From an uncultured Synergistia bacterium (GTDB lineage Bacteria; Eremiobacterota; SpSt-956; JAKJGF01): 8,337 nucleotides of DNA. The notes below the pieces were generated by a model. The model was given only the letters and a program-made list of their open reading frames with translations, was not told where the DNA came from and did no database searches. Position numbers and translations under genes: made by a program. Positions 1-6,900 of this stretch are shown one piece after another. The stretch is from positions 1-8,337 of the forward strand of contig CALARM010000039.1 of NCBI GenBank assembly GCA_937888925.1. The letters are read 5' to 3'. Numbering within the stretch: position 1 is the first letter of the stretch; every line of letters begins with the position of its first letter.

Positions 1-2
1 TT

Positions 3-86
3 GTCGGTATGAGGATAGACGAAAGGTTTAAAGTAACAGGGGAAAGTAAAGAAATCGTTCATATGGAAGTAAATTTTATAGAGTGA
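3..86 (+). CDS. tilS: tRNA(Ile)-lysidine synthetase, C-terminal end only (partial)
   Basis: Reading from base 3 gives 27 residues and a TGA stop at 84-86; the 5' part lies outside the window. The fragment contains GMRIDERFKVT, which resembles the conserved end of the TilS C-terminal domain (a G-x-R-I-x-E-R-F-K-V-T pattern). TilS uses ATP and lysine to convert C34 of the CAU-anticodon tRNA-Ile to lysidine, so that it reads AUA instead of AUG. Position directly upstream of hpt and ftsH supports the call, since tilS-hpt-ftsH is a common order. The last Glu codon and the stop codon fall in the first unit of a heptamer repeat. The call rests on a short tail plus context, so it is likely but not certain. 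The ATP-binding domain cannot be seen. Confidence 0.68.
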   Translation, partial: VGMRIDERFKVTGESKEIVHMEVNFIE

Positions 87-101
87 AAAGTGAAAAGTGA
101 A
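81..101 (+). repeat. Heptamer array, family A, 3 units (tilS-hpt gap)
   Basis: Three contiguous 7-bp units: GAGTGAA, AAGTGAA, AAGTGAA. The array starts in the last tilS codon, supplies its TGA stop, and runs straight into the AGGAGG ribosome site of hpt at 102-107. It therefore fills nearly all of the short gap between the two genes. It is the same family as the arrays at 715, 2785 and 3677. Confidence 0.85.
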
Positions 102-115
102 AGGAGGCATATTAA

Positions 116-649
116 ATGAATATTGTAAAAAAAGTCCTTTTCTCTGCCGAAGAGATAGAAGAAAAGGTTAAAGAACTGGGCAAAAAAATTTCTAAAGACT
201 ACGAAGGTAAGGAAGTGCTTTTCCTGGGTATCCTGAAAGGAGCATTTCTTTTTATGGCAGATCTCTGCAGACATGTGGAAGGAAAAATTATGTTTGATTT
301 TATGGAAGTCTCAAGCTATGGAGGAGGACTCTCATCTTCAGGTCAGGTTAGGATATTGAAAGATCTGGATGTAAATATCGAAGGTAAACATGTACTTATA
401 GTGGAAGATATTGTAGACAACGGAATAACTCTTGATTACCTTATTAACTATATAAAAGTAAGGAAACCTTCATCATTAAAGATCTGTGCTCTTCTTGATA
501 AAAAAGCTCACAGAAAAATCCCTCTTACCATAGATTATGCAGGATTTGACTGTCCCGATGAATTTGTTCTGGGATACGGACTGGATTACAGTGAATTCTA
601 TAGAAATATACCTTTTATCGGTGTATTGAACGAAGAAATTCTTGGATAG
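116..649 (+). CDS. hpt: Hypoxanthine phosphoribosyltransferase
   Basis: The product is 177 residues, the usual length for bacterial HPRT. It transfers phosphoribose from PRPP to hypoxanthine or guanine, giving IMP or GMP, in cytosolic purine salvage. Visible motifs are LGILKGAFLFMADL (about 37-50, PPi-binding loop), the flexible-loop segment SSYGGGLSSSGQVRILKDLD (66-85), the type I PRPP-binding loop VLIVEDIVDNGITL (93-106) with acidic pair E97/D98 and likely catalytic D101, the LLDKK purine-contact region (126-130), and PDEFVLGYGLDY (147-158) with the metal-contacting Asp near 157. The ATG at 116 has AAGGAGG at 101-107, an 8-nt spacing. It probably shares a transcript with tilS, since only 29 bp separate them. 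The PRPP loop has Asn102 where Thr or Ser is commoner. The family call is secure. Hypoxanthine versus guanine preference cannot be read from the sequence. Confidence 0.96.
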   Translation: MNIVKKVLFSAEEIEEKVKELGKKISKDYEGKEVLFLGILKGAFLFMADLCRHVEGKIMFDFMEVSSYGGGLSSSGQVRILKDLDVNIEGKHVLIVEDIVDNGITLDYLINYIKVRKPSSLKICALLDKKAHRKIPLTIDYAGFDCPDEFVLGYGLDYSEFYRNIPFIGVLNEEILG

Positions 650-714
650 TGTTTTAAACGACAGGTAGATTCATTTTTACTGGAAATTGTAATTGATTTC
701 ATAAATCTCTCAGC

Positions 715-749
715 CAGTGAAAAGTGAAAAGTAAAAAATGAAAAGAAAG
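715..749 (+). repeat. Degenerate heptamer array, family A, 5 units (left arm)
   Basis: In-phase units are CAGTGAA, AAGTGAA, AAGTAAA, AAATGAA and AAGAAAG. Only the second exactly matches the family A consensus and the units decay rightwards. This forms the inner left arm of the hpt-ftsH palindrome. Confidence 0.65.
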
Positions 750-770
750 TAAAATCGCGTTTTTTTTTAA

Positions 771-791
771 CTATTCACCATTCACTTTTCA
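771..791 (-). repeat. Heptamer array, family A, inverted, 3 units (right arm)
   Basis: Units CTATTCA, CCATTCA and CTTTTCA are family A read on the opposite strand (TGAATAG, TGAATGG, TGAAAAG). Together with the preceding direct units they form an inverted pair separated by 21 bp that includes nine consecutive T. Confidence 0.6.
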
Positions 792-869
792 TTATGAATA
801 TTTTACAATAAATTTCTTTTTCCATTCTATGTAAAATCACCTGTCATTTTTAAACGTAATCATGGCATA

Positions 870-898
870 TTGTAAAGAAGAGTTAAATATGTTATAAT
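870..898 (+). promoter_or_regulatory. Promoter of ftsH (SigA/sigma70 type, extended -10)
   Basis: The -35 box TTGTAA (870-875, 4 of 6 against TTGACA) and the perfect -10 box TATAAT (893-898) are 17 bp apart. TG one base upstream of the -10 makes an exact extended -10 (TGTTATAAT, 890-898). Predicted start of transcription is near 904-906, which leaves a leader of about 26 nt before the ATG at 931. The -35 lies only about 13 bp right of the palindrome end. The match is seen directly; activity is inferred. Confidence 0.8.
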
Positions 899-919
899 TT
901 CATTTATCTATTTTTGTGC

Positions 920-924
920 AGGTG
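920..924 (+). promoter_or_regulatory. Ribosome binding site deciding the ftsH start
   Basis: AGGTG at 920-924 sits 6 nt before the ATG at 931. An in-frame GTG at 916 would add five residues, but it has no purine-rich site upstream and would lie only about 11 nt from the predicted transcription start. ATG 931 is therefore preferred. Confidence 0.75.
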
Positions 925-930
925 TTAAAA

Positions 931-2772
931 ATGTTTAAAAATCTAGCATTCTGGGTAATTCTTATTATCGGAGCGATATGTGCTTATTCGGTATTGAGTA
1001 ATATAAACAAATCTCAACAACAAATAAGTTATTCAGATTTTATTGAAAGTGTAAAAAGAGGAGAAGTAGAGAAGGTAGAAATATATTTCACCAAAAACGA
1101 ACTTCTCGGAACAAAGAAAAAAAGCAATGAAACATTCAGGACTATTATACCTAATGAAGATCCAAATTTAATACCGGTTCTTACGGAACATGGAGTAAAG
1201 ATAGAATATAAAGAATCTGTAGATAACAGATGGTGGGTAACTATATTCTCCATATTCCCTTATATTCTGCTATTTTTATTCTTCCTTCTCATATTAAGAC
1301 AGGCCCAGGCAGGAGGAAGTCAGGCTTTTTCCTTCGGAAGAAGCAGGGCAAAAATAGTGGATGACAAACGTCCCAAGGTTACATTCAAAGATGTGGCAGG
1401 TATAGATGAAGCGGTGGAAGAAGTTCAGGAAGTTGTGGAATTTTTGAAATATCCTCAGAAATTTCAGGCTTTAGGAGCAAGAATACCAAAAGGAGTATTG
1501 CTTCTCGGCCCTCCCGGTTCGGGTAAGACCCTTCTTGGCCGTGCCATAGCAGGTGAATCAGGTGTTCCGTTTTACTATATCAGCGGTTCCGATTTTGTAG
1601 AAATGTTTGTAGGTGTCGGTGCATCAAGAGTAAGAGATCTGTTTGAACAGGCAAAAAGAAGTTCTCCCTGTATAGTATTCATTGATGAAATCGATGCAGT
1701 AGGCCGCCAGCGCGGTGCAGGTCTCGGAGGCGGTCATGATGAAAGGGAACAGACTCTCAATCAATTACTGGTGGAAATGGACGGGTTTGAACCGAATACG
1801 GGTGTAATATTACTTGCTGCCACCAATCGTCCTGATGTTCTCGATCCTGCTCTTCTGAGACCTGGCAGATTTGACAGACAGGTTGTAGTGGACAAACCTG
1901 ATCTTCAGGGCAGAAGAGATATACTGGAAGTTCACAGCAGAGGGAAACCGTTCGCTACCGATGTAGATCTTGATATTATAAGCAGAAGCACATCAGGTTT
2001 CTGCGGTGCAGATCTGGAAAATCTTCTGAATGAAGCTGCTCTGCTTGCAGCAAGACTGGATAAAAAAGCTATTGAGATGGAAGATCTTGAAGAAGCAATA
2101 GAGCGCGTTATTGCAGGGCCTGAAAGAAAAAGCAGGGTTATTATAGACAGAGAAAAATTAATACTTGCCTATCATGAAGGAGGTCATGCCCTTGTAGCAA
2201 AACTTATACCTGATACGGATCCGGTACACAAGGTGACAATACTTCCAAGAGGTATGGCTCTCGGATATACCCTTCATCTCCCTGAAGAAGACAGGCATAT
2301 TGTCACAAAATCCGAACTTCTGGCAAGAATGACTGTTGCTCTTGGAGGAAGAATAGCAGAAGAACTGCAGTTTAATGAAATGAGCACAGGAGCGGCAGAC
2401 GATTTAAAAAAAGTAACGGAAATAGCCCATAAAATGGTCTGTGAATATGGTATGAGTAAAGAACTGGGCCCCCGTACCCTTGGTAAAAAGCAGAAACAGG
2501 TATTTCTGGGAAGAGATATTTATGAAGACAGAAATTACAGTGAAGACATAGCAAAGAAAATTGATGAGGAAATAAAGCATATAGTAGAAGAACGTTATAA
2601 AATAGCCAGAGAAGTTATAGAGAATAACATGGAGAAACTTAAGACAATTGTAAGTATACTCATTGAGAAAGAAGTTATAGACAAAGAAGAACTGGATGAA
2701 ATTGTTCCCGGTATAAACCAGGCAGTTTCCGCGAACAAAGAGAAGGATAAAGATCTGACAGCTGTTCATTAG
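931..2772 (+). CDS. ftsH: ATP-dependent zinc metalloprotease FtsH
   Basis: From ATG 931 the product is 613 residues, typical of bacterial FtsH. It is a membrane-anchored AAA+ protease that degrades misassembled membrane proteins and short-lived cytosolic regulators as a hexamer. Order of parts: TM1 about 6-23, an extracytoplasmic domain about 24-102, TM2 about 103-123, the AAA+ module with Walker A GPPGSGKT (193-200), pore loop FVEMFVG (222-228), Walker B VFIDEID (249-255), second-region-of-homology arginines in RPGRFDR (310-316), then the M41 peptidase with HEGGH (415-419) and the third zinc ligand probably D491 in TGAADDL. Two mild oddities are Ser for the usual Thr in Walker A and HEGGH where HEAGH or HESGH is commoner. 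All catalytic residues are kept, so it should be active. It has its own extended -10 promoter and follows hpt. The C-terminal tail after the protease domain is short and charged. Confidence 0.97.
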   Translation: MFKNLAFWVILIIGAICAYSVLSNINKSQQQISYSDFIESVKRGEVEKVEIYFTKNELLGTKKKSNETFRTIIPNEDPNLIPVLTEHGVKIEYKESVDNRWWVTIFSIFPYILLFLFFLLILRQAQAGGSQAFSFGRSRAKIVDDKRPKVTFKDVAGIDEAVEEVQEVVEFLKYPQKFQALGARIPKGVLLLGPPGSGKTLLGRAIAGESGVPFYYISGSDFVEMFVGVGASRVRDLFEQAKRSSPCIVFIDEIDAVGRQRGAGLGGGHDEREQTLNQLLVEMDGFEPNTGVILLAATNRPDVLDPALLRPGRFDRQVVVDKPDLQGRRDILEVHSRGKPFATDVDLDIISRSTSGFCGADLENLLNEAALLAARLDKKAIEMEDLEEAIERVIAGPERKSRVIIDREKLILAYHEGGHALVAKLIPDTDPVHKVTILPRGMALGYTLHLPEEDRHIVTKSELLARMTVALGGRIAEELQFNEMSTGAADDLKKVTEIAHKMVCEYGMSKELGPRTLGKKQKQVFLGRDIYEDRNYSEDIAKKIDEEIKHIVEERYKIAREVIENNMEKLKTIVSILIEKEVIDKEELDEIVPGINQAVSANKEKDKDLTAVH

Positions 2773-2784
2773 AGCTATTTATAA

Positions 2785-2812
2785 GGGTAAAGAGTGAAGA
2801 GTGAAGAGAAAA
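2785..2812 (+). repeat. Heptamer array, family A, 4 units (2 exact)
   Basis: In-phase units are GGGTAAA, GAGTGAA, GAGTGAA and GAGAAAA. The two central units are perfect. The array begins 12 bp after the ftsH stop codon, in the 83-bp gap before the next ORF. No inverted partner arm is present here. Confidence 0.72.
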
Positions 2813-2831
2813 TCTGGTATCTTCATCTTAT

Positions 2832-2843
2832 TATTGATCAATA
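2832..2843. promoter_or_regulatory. 12-bp perfect palindrome upstream of the small-ORF cluster
   Basis: TATTGATCAATA is self-complementary over 12 bp and ends 12 bp before the ATG at 2856. It could be an operator half-site pair, or chance in AT-rich DNA. I see no convincing -35/-10 pair around it, so a regulatory role is only a guess. Confidence 0.25.
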
Positions 2844-2855
2844 TTAACGGATTAT

Positions 2856-3134
2856 ATGAAAAAATTCTTTTGTTTACTGGCTGGTTTAATTGAATGTTTT
2901 CTGGTTATTCTTTTACTGGCTTTGTTTTCTATCCAATATATATATCCAGATATACTGACAAAATTTCTATGTCTTACTTTCAAGCAGGTACAGTTAATTA
3001 TAATGGCTCTGGGTGCTATAACAATAGCAGTCCTCAGTCAGAGGAAATTGTCTTTATTCTGGAAGACAGTTGCTATGTTAATATCTATATTAATAATAAT
3101 AGAAACCTATCTTATGAGTAAATGTTCTGTTTAA
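2856..3134 (+). CDS. Small uncharacterised membrane protein (92 aa, about three TM helices)
   Basis: I do not recognise this family. The 92-residue product has three hydrophobic stretches: about 4-29 (with one buried Glu at 13), about 45-61, and about 67-87. Short positively charged or polar links (K35, K43, RKLSLFWK at 63-70) separate them. It has no cleavable-signal pattern and no catalytic motif. The N-terminal MKK followed directly by a helix suggests the N-terminus faces the cytoplasm. The ribosome site is weak (at best CGG, 2848-2850, 5 nt before the ATG), and a TGA at 2835 blocks longer starts in frame. It is followed after 18 bp by the next small ORF, so the three small ORFs probably form one transcript, either read through from ftsH or from an unseen promoter. 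A second frame overlaps it at 2894-3121, but that product is polar and low-complexity. The hydrophobic frame looks real. Confidence 0.62.
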   Translation: MKKFFCLLAGLIECFLVILLLALFSIQYIYPDILTKFLCLTFKQVQLIIMALGAITIAVLSQRKLSLFWKTVAMLISILIIIETYLMSKCSV

Positions 3135-3152
3135 TAGAGGAAGGAGAATATC

Positions 3153-3377
3153 ATGTTGTCAAAAGAAACTTTTGAATTATTAAAAAACTCTTTAAAGCCG
3201 GGGCAAGAAATCTGGGTGTATACAAGAGGAGGTTCCGGAGGAGGAAATGGGGAGATAGTAGAACTTACAGATGAACTCTTAATTCTTGAAGGAGTTTATC
3301 GGGGAAGAAAATTTCGTCATTATTTTATAGTCACTACTATTGAAAGTATTAAAATCTATGAGGATGCCGAAAAATAA
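3153..3377 (+). CDS. Small uncharacterised soluble protein, possible SH3/Sm-like beta barrel (74 aa)
   Basis: No family is recognised with certainty. A strong AAGGAG at 3141-3146, 6 nt before the ATG, supports translation. After an amphipathic helix (about 3-13) the protein alternates short beta-like segments: EIWVYTR (19-25), a Gly-rich turn GGSGGGNG (26-33), EIVEL (34-38), ELLILEGVY (41-49), HYFIVTTI (56-63) and SIKIYE (65-70). The layout of a helix followed by about five strands, with G-E-I-x-E-L-x-D-E-L-L-I-L in the middle, resembles small beta barrels of the Sm/Hfq or SH3 type. That is an inference from pattern alone. There is no signal peptide or TM segment, so it should be cytosolic. 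The stop codon abuts the start of the next ORF with zero spacing, which suggests coupled translation. Confidence 0.72.
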   Translation: MLSKETFELLKNSLKPGQEIWVYTRGGSGGGNGEIVELTDELLILEGVYRGRKFRHYFIVTTIESIKIYEDAEK

Positions 3378-3692
3378 ATGAAAAACCTGAGTTTATTCTT
3401 ACTCTGTTTTATGCTATTTTTCATATTATCATCTTCCGTTATGGCTCAAAGTGCCACGCCATCTCCTGTTCCATCTCCCGCTCAGGGAGAAGAACAGTTG
3501 AAGCATGATACTCAGAAGAAGATTATTTATCTAACAGTCATAATAACTCTGTTGATAATAATCGCATTTGTATCCTTTGCTGTTTTACGGGTAAAAGCAA
3601 AATTAAAAGATGCAGACAGTCACAAAAAGCCTGTTACAGGTCTGGCATCTAAAAATGCCGGAATTATATTTGACGAGAAGAGTGAAGAGTGA
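3378..3692 (+). CDS. Uncharacterised secreted/anchored protein with signal peptide and one TM helix (104 aa)
   Basis: The family is unknown. The N-terminus has a Lys at position 2, a hydrophobic core (about 4-18) and a VMA-Q site (21-24) that fits signal peptidase I cleavage after A23. A Pro/Ser/Thr-rich stretch follows (25-36), then a charged linker, a strong TM helix about 49-71, and a basic cytosolic tail (RVKAKLKDADSHKK, 71-84). Expected topology is a short outside N-terminal part with the tail in the cytoplasm. The ATG directly follows the TAA of the previous gene. GAGG at 3360-3363 lies 14 nt upstream, which is long, so translational coupling is likely. The last four codons (KSEE) and the TGA stop lie inside a heptamer array, so the C-terminus was probably reshaped when the array arose. 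It could be a small scaffold or regulator of a membrane complex, but nothing specific supports this. Confidence 0.65.
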   Translation: MKNLSLFLLCFMLFFILSSSVMAQSATPSPVPSPAQGEEQLKHDTQKKIIYLTVIITLLIIIAFVSFAVLRVKAKLKDADSHKKPVTGLASKNAGIIFDEKSEE

Positions 3693-3728
3693 AAAGTGAA
3701 GAGTGAAAAGTGAAAAGTGAAGAGTGAA
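3677..3728 (+). repeat. Heptamer array, family A, 7 units plus partial
   Basis: Seven perfect in-phase units of GAARAGT (R = G,G,A,G,A,A,G in order) plus a trailing GAA. The first 16 bp overlap the 3' end of the upstream ORF and provide its TGA stop. An 8-bp spacer (3729-3736) separates it from the family B array. The family A core AGTGA is complementary to the TCACT core of family B, so the two arrays face each other as an inverted pair. Confidence 0.93.
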
Positions 3729-3736
3729 TATACGTT

Positions 3737-3876
3737 GTCACCGGTTACTGATAACTGGTCACCGATAACTGGTCACCGGTCACTGCTCACTGATAACTGG
3801 TCACTGGTCACTGCTCACTGATAACTGCTCACTGGTCACTGGTCACTGGTCACTGATAACTGGTCACTGATAACTG
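3737..3876 (+). repeat. Heptamer array, family B, 20 contiguous units (140 bp)
   Basis: Twenty 7-bp units in perfect phase with no indel. Five variants occur: GTCACTG (7 copies), ATAACTG (6), GTCACCG (3), CTCACTG (3) and GTTACTG (1). Writing G, A, g, C and T for these, the order is gTAgAgGCAGGCACGGGAGA. Changes are confined to positions 1, 3 and 6; in one unit position 3 is T. The array ends 55 bp before the smc start codon. It has no ORF and no spacers, so it is a simple tandem array of STRR type. Confidence 0.95.
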
Positions 3877-3896
3877 AATATCCCCTTTGTGAAGCG

Positions 3897-3911
3897 CTCT
3901 TAATTTAAGAG
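3897..3911. promoter_or_regulatory. 15-bp palindrome just upstream of smc
   Basis: CTCTTAA-T-TTAAGAG is a perfect 7-bp inverted repeat around one base, ending 20 bp before the smc TTG. It could be a protein-binding site or a small hairpin in the mRNA leader. A good -35/-10 pair could not be found nearby (TTGTGA at 3887 lacks a matching -10), so its role is unknown. Confidence 0.4.
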
Positions 3912-3917
3912 ATTGAT

Positions 3918-3923
3918 GGAGTG
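3918..3923 (+). promoter_or_regulatory. Ribosome binding site deciding the TTG start of smc
   Basis: GGAGTG at 3918-3923 lies 8 nt before TTG 3932. The frame has a TGA stop at 3914-3916 and no ATG or GTG between that stop and the conserved SMC N-terminus (LKRLSLYGFKTFA). TTG is therefore the only start that keeps the N-terminal strand of the ATPase head. Confidence 0.72.
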
Positions 3924-3931
3924 AATGTACT

Positions 3932-6900
3932 TTGTTAAAAAGGCTTTCTCTTTATGGATTTAAGACCTTTGCAAAAAAAACGGAAATAGAATTTAATCAT
4001 GGTATAACCTGTATTGTAGGCCCCAATGGAAGCGGGAAAAGCAATATTTCAGACGCCCTGAGATGGATTTTAGGAGAACAGGGCATGAAACCTCTCAGAA
4101 GTGATAAACTTACAGAAGTCATATTTGCAGGCAGTGAATTTCGTAAACCCCTTAATATATCAGAAGTAGTTATGCTGCTGGAAAATAAATCCGAACGTTT
4201 TCCTCTGAAATATTCAGAGATTGAAATAACAAGACGCATTTACAGAGATAATAAAAGTGAATTTCTTATAAATCGTACTCCATGCCGTCTGAAAGATATA
4301 CAGGATATATTCCTGGATACAGGCCTTGGTAAAGGCGGAATATCTATGATCGGTCAGGGACAGATAGAAAAGATCATAAGCTCTGACCCGTCTGAGAGAA
4401 GAGCTCTTTTTGAAGAAACTGCAGGTATTAATAAATATCAGCACAGAAAACAGGAAGCCATGAAAAAACTCGAATTGACTGGGAACAATTTGCTCAGACT
4501 CTCTGATATCATAAAAGAAGTCGAAGACAGAATAGCACCTCTCAAACAGGAAGTAAACAAGCTGGGCAGATTCAACCGCTATAAAGAAAGAGTGGAAGCT
4601 CTTCAGAGAGAACTCCTGCTTCAGGAATATTTTTCTCTGTCTCAAAAAGATGAGGAAGCGCTCAATCATTTAAAACACGCCACAGAACAGGTAGGTAATA
4701 TTAAAGAAAATTTAAAAAATCTGGAAAGAAACCATAGAAATCTTTCGGAAGAACTGAAAGAACTTTCCAGAGATAAAGAGACATATGAAGGTCAGATAAA
4801 CAGCCTCACAGTAGAGTTAGAACAGGTAAAGGGAAGAACTCACTCCTATATAACAAGAAGAAAAGAACTTAAAGAAAGACTTGCCAGTACATTACAGTTA
4901 ATGAGCTCACTGGAAGAACAGAAGAAAAAACTTATTGAAGACAGGGAGAAAGACCTTTTAAGACTTGAGGAGTTAAAGAAAAAAGCGGAACAACTGACTC
5001 TGGAAATTAACAGTAAAGAAAAAGAACATAAAAAAGATCTGGAATATTTGAGTGAACTCAGAGAAAAATATAATAAATCCAAAGAAGAAGTACTTACATG
5101 TGCTCAAAAAATAACAGAAAAAACAAAAGAAATGGATAAACTTTCTTCCGATCATGAAGAACTGAAAAGAGAAATGTTCAGGCTCCAGGAAGGAAGACGG
5201 GAAACTGTAGAAAAGTTAAAAGAACTTGCCCTCCACAGAGATGATACATTAAAAACTCTGGAAAAATTTTCTATAGATAAAGATGACATAAAAAGAGAGA
5301 TTACCTGTTTGAAAGAAAAAAAGCAAAATCTGAACAGCTCTCTTGAAAAACTCAGAATAGATCTGGTTAATTTATTCAAAAATTTTTCAGAAAAAGAAGT
5401 ACGCCTTAACTTCCTGAAAGAACTGGAAAAAAGTTTTGAAGGTTATTTTCCCGGTGTAAAAGCAATTATGACTGCAAAAAAGAAAAACAGTGAACTATCA
5501 GGTATTACAGGTGTGGTAGGTTCTCTCATACAGGTTCCCCGGATGTACGAAAAAGCCATAGAAGTTGCCCTTGGAGGCCATATCCAGGATATAGTAACAG
5601 AAACGGACAGAGATGCCAGGCTATCGGTGGAATTTCTCAGGGCAACAGGAAAAGGAAGAGCCACTTTTCTTCCTCTTAATATCATAAAACCGTCTTATTA
5701 TGATTTTTCACGGGAAGGAGGATGGGTTAAACAATCTTCCGTCATAGGACAGGCAAGTAAACTGGTAGACTATGACAGGAAATATGAGAAAATTATAAAT
5801 TATCTCCTGTCCCATTTTTATATAGTAAAAGATCTCTCGTCAGGTGTTGAATTATTAAAATCATACAATCTTTCTGCCACTCTTGTAACACTGGACGGTG
5901 ACATAATAAGACCGGCAGGAGCCATAACAGGAGGGAGTACGGAAAATAAAAAAACGAGTATCCTGTCCCGTACAAGAGAAATAGAAGAACTTTCCCATCA
6001 ACTCTCTGAAATAAAGAACAGAAAGGAAACACTTCAAAACAAAGAAACTTCTCTTCAGAAAGAAAACGGTGCTATAGAAAAAAATCTGAAAGCACATATG
6101 GAAAAACTTTCGTCTCTTGATACATCTCTATCGGATCTCTTGAGGAAAAAAGACCGTATAATACTTGAAGAGAAACAGATTCACGAGAGATTGAAAGACT
6201 ATGAACATAATGTGGAAATAAATTCTCAAAAGCAAAATAAAGTAAACCTGTCTATGGGAAATATTCAAATGGAAATAGTTACATTAAGGGATAGAGAAAA
6301 AATTCTGGAGATTGAAAGAAAAGAACTGGAAAGAAACCTTTCGCAACAGGAAGCTACGGAAGGTAAAGTGCTGGAACAGTTAAACCAGTCAAAGATGGAA
6401 CATGCAAGACATATAGAAGCATGCAGCAATCTTGAATCTTTTATTAAATCCCGGGCGGAACAGAAAAAACTTCTGGAAAATAATTATGCTTCATGTTCAA
6501 AAGAAAGGGAACATCTGCAGGAAAATCTGTCAAAAATGGATAAAGAAGAAGGAGCGGATAATATAAAACTCCGGGAACTCACTAAAATCTATGAAGAAAC
6601 AGCAGAATATTTAAGAAACAGAAAAAAAGAAGAAGTGTTAAAAGAAAAAGATATCAACTCGACACTTCAACACATGCAAAATCTCAGAGAAGAGCTGTTA
6701 CAAAAAGAAGAAGTAAAACAGGAAATGCATATAATAAAAGCCAGGGTAAATGCAGAAAAAGAAATGGTGGAAGCAAAACTCCCGCCATCATACAGTAAAC
6801 CTGAATTTATCGAGCCAGAGAAAATATCACAGGAAATGGAAACTCTCAGGAACAGAATGACGAATATGGGATTTATAAATTATAATGCATCAGTAGAATA

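Larger units (their letters stand above)
651..856. repeat. Imperfect ~205-bp palindrome (MITE-like) between hpt and ftsH
   Basis: The hpt-ftsH gap is symmetric about position 754. The outer arms carry GACAGGTAGATT at 660-671 and its near-complement AATCACCTGTC at 836-846. Inner arms carry a perfect 11-bp match, TGAAAAGTGAA at 718-728 against TTCACTTTTCA at 781-791. Between them the arms share an AT-rich, gapped similarity around TGGAAA. GTTTTAAA at the left end and TTTTTAAAC at the right end extend the match. Both ends are flanked by TA (647-648 and 857-858). The centre holds CGCG and a run of nine T (760-768). This resembles a small non-autonomous inverted-repeat element, but arm identity is only moderate and it contains no ORF. 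It could instead be a hairpin built from heptamer arms. Confidence 0.55.

Noticed and set aside
743..775. Intrinsic terminator of hpt using the nine-T run at 760-768
   Set aside because: There is no stable GC-rich stem directly before the T run; the only pairing is weak and A/T, and the run sits in the loop of the larger palindrome.
916..930. GTG start adding five residues to FtsH
   Set aside because: It has no ribosome site and is too close to the predicted transcription start; ATG 931 has AGGTG at the right distance.
2404..2769. 121-aa antisense ORF inside the 3' end of ftsH
   Set aside because: It is a shadow of the Glu/Lys-rich FtsH C-terminus, with no ribosome site and no recognisable family.
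2894..3121. 75-aa ORF in another + frame over the small membrane protein
   Set aside because: Its product is polar and low-complexity, has no ribosome site of its own, and overlaps a hydrophobic frame that looks like a real membrane protein.
3735..3763. Promoter with TTGTCA (3735-3740) as -35 for smc
   Set aside because: No -10-like sequence lies 16-18 bp downstream; the match is a by-product of the heptamer units.
3677..3876. CRISPR array
   Set aside because: The units are 7 bp and contiguous, with no unique spacers and no cas genes nearby.
3737..3876. Iteron-type replication origin
   Set aside because: Similar heptamers occur in several gaps between housekeeping genes, there is no rep gene, and no DnaA-box cluster was seen.
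4214..4669. 151-aa antisense ORF inside smc
   Set aside because: It is rich in Phe, Tyr and Ser, as expected for the complement of Lys/Glu-rich coiled-coil codons; the smc frame explains this stretch fully.
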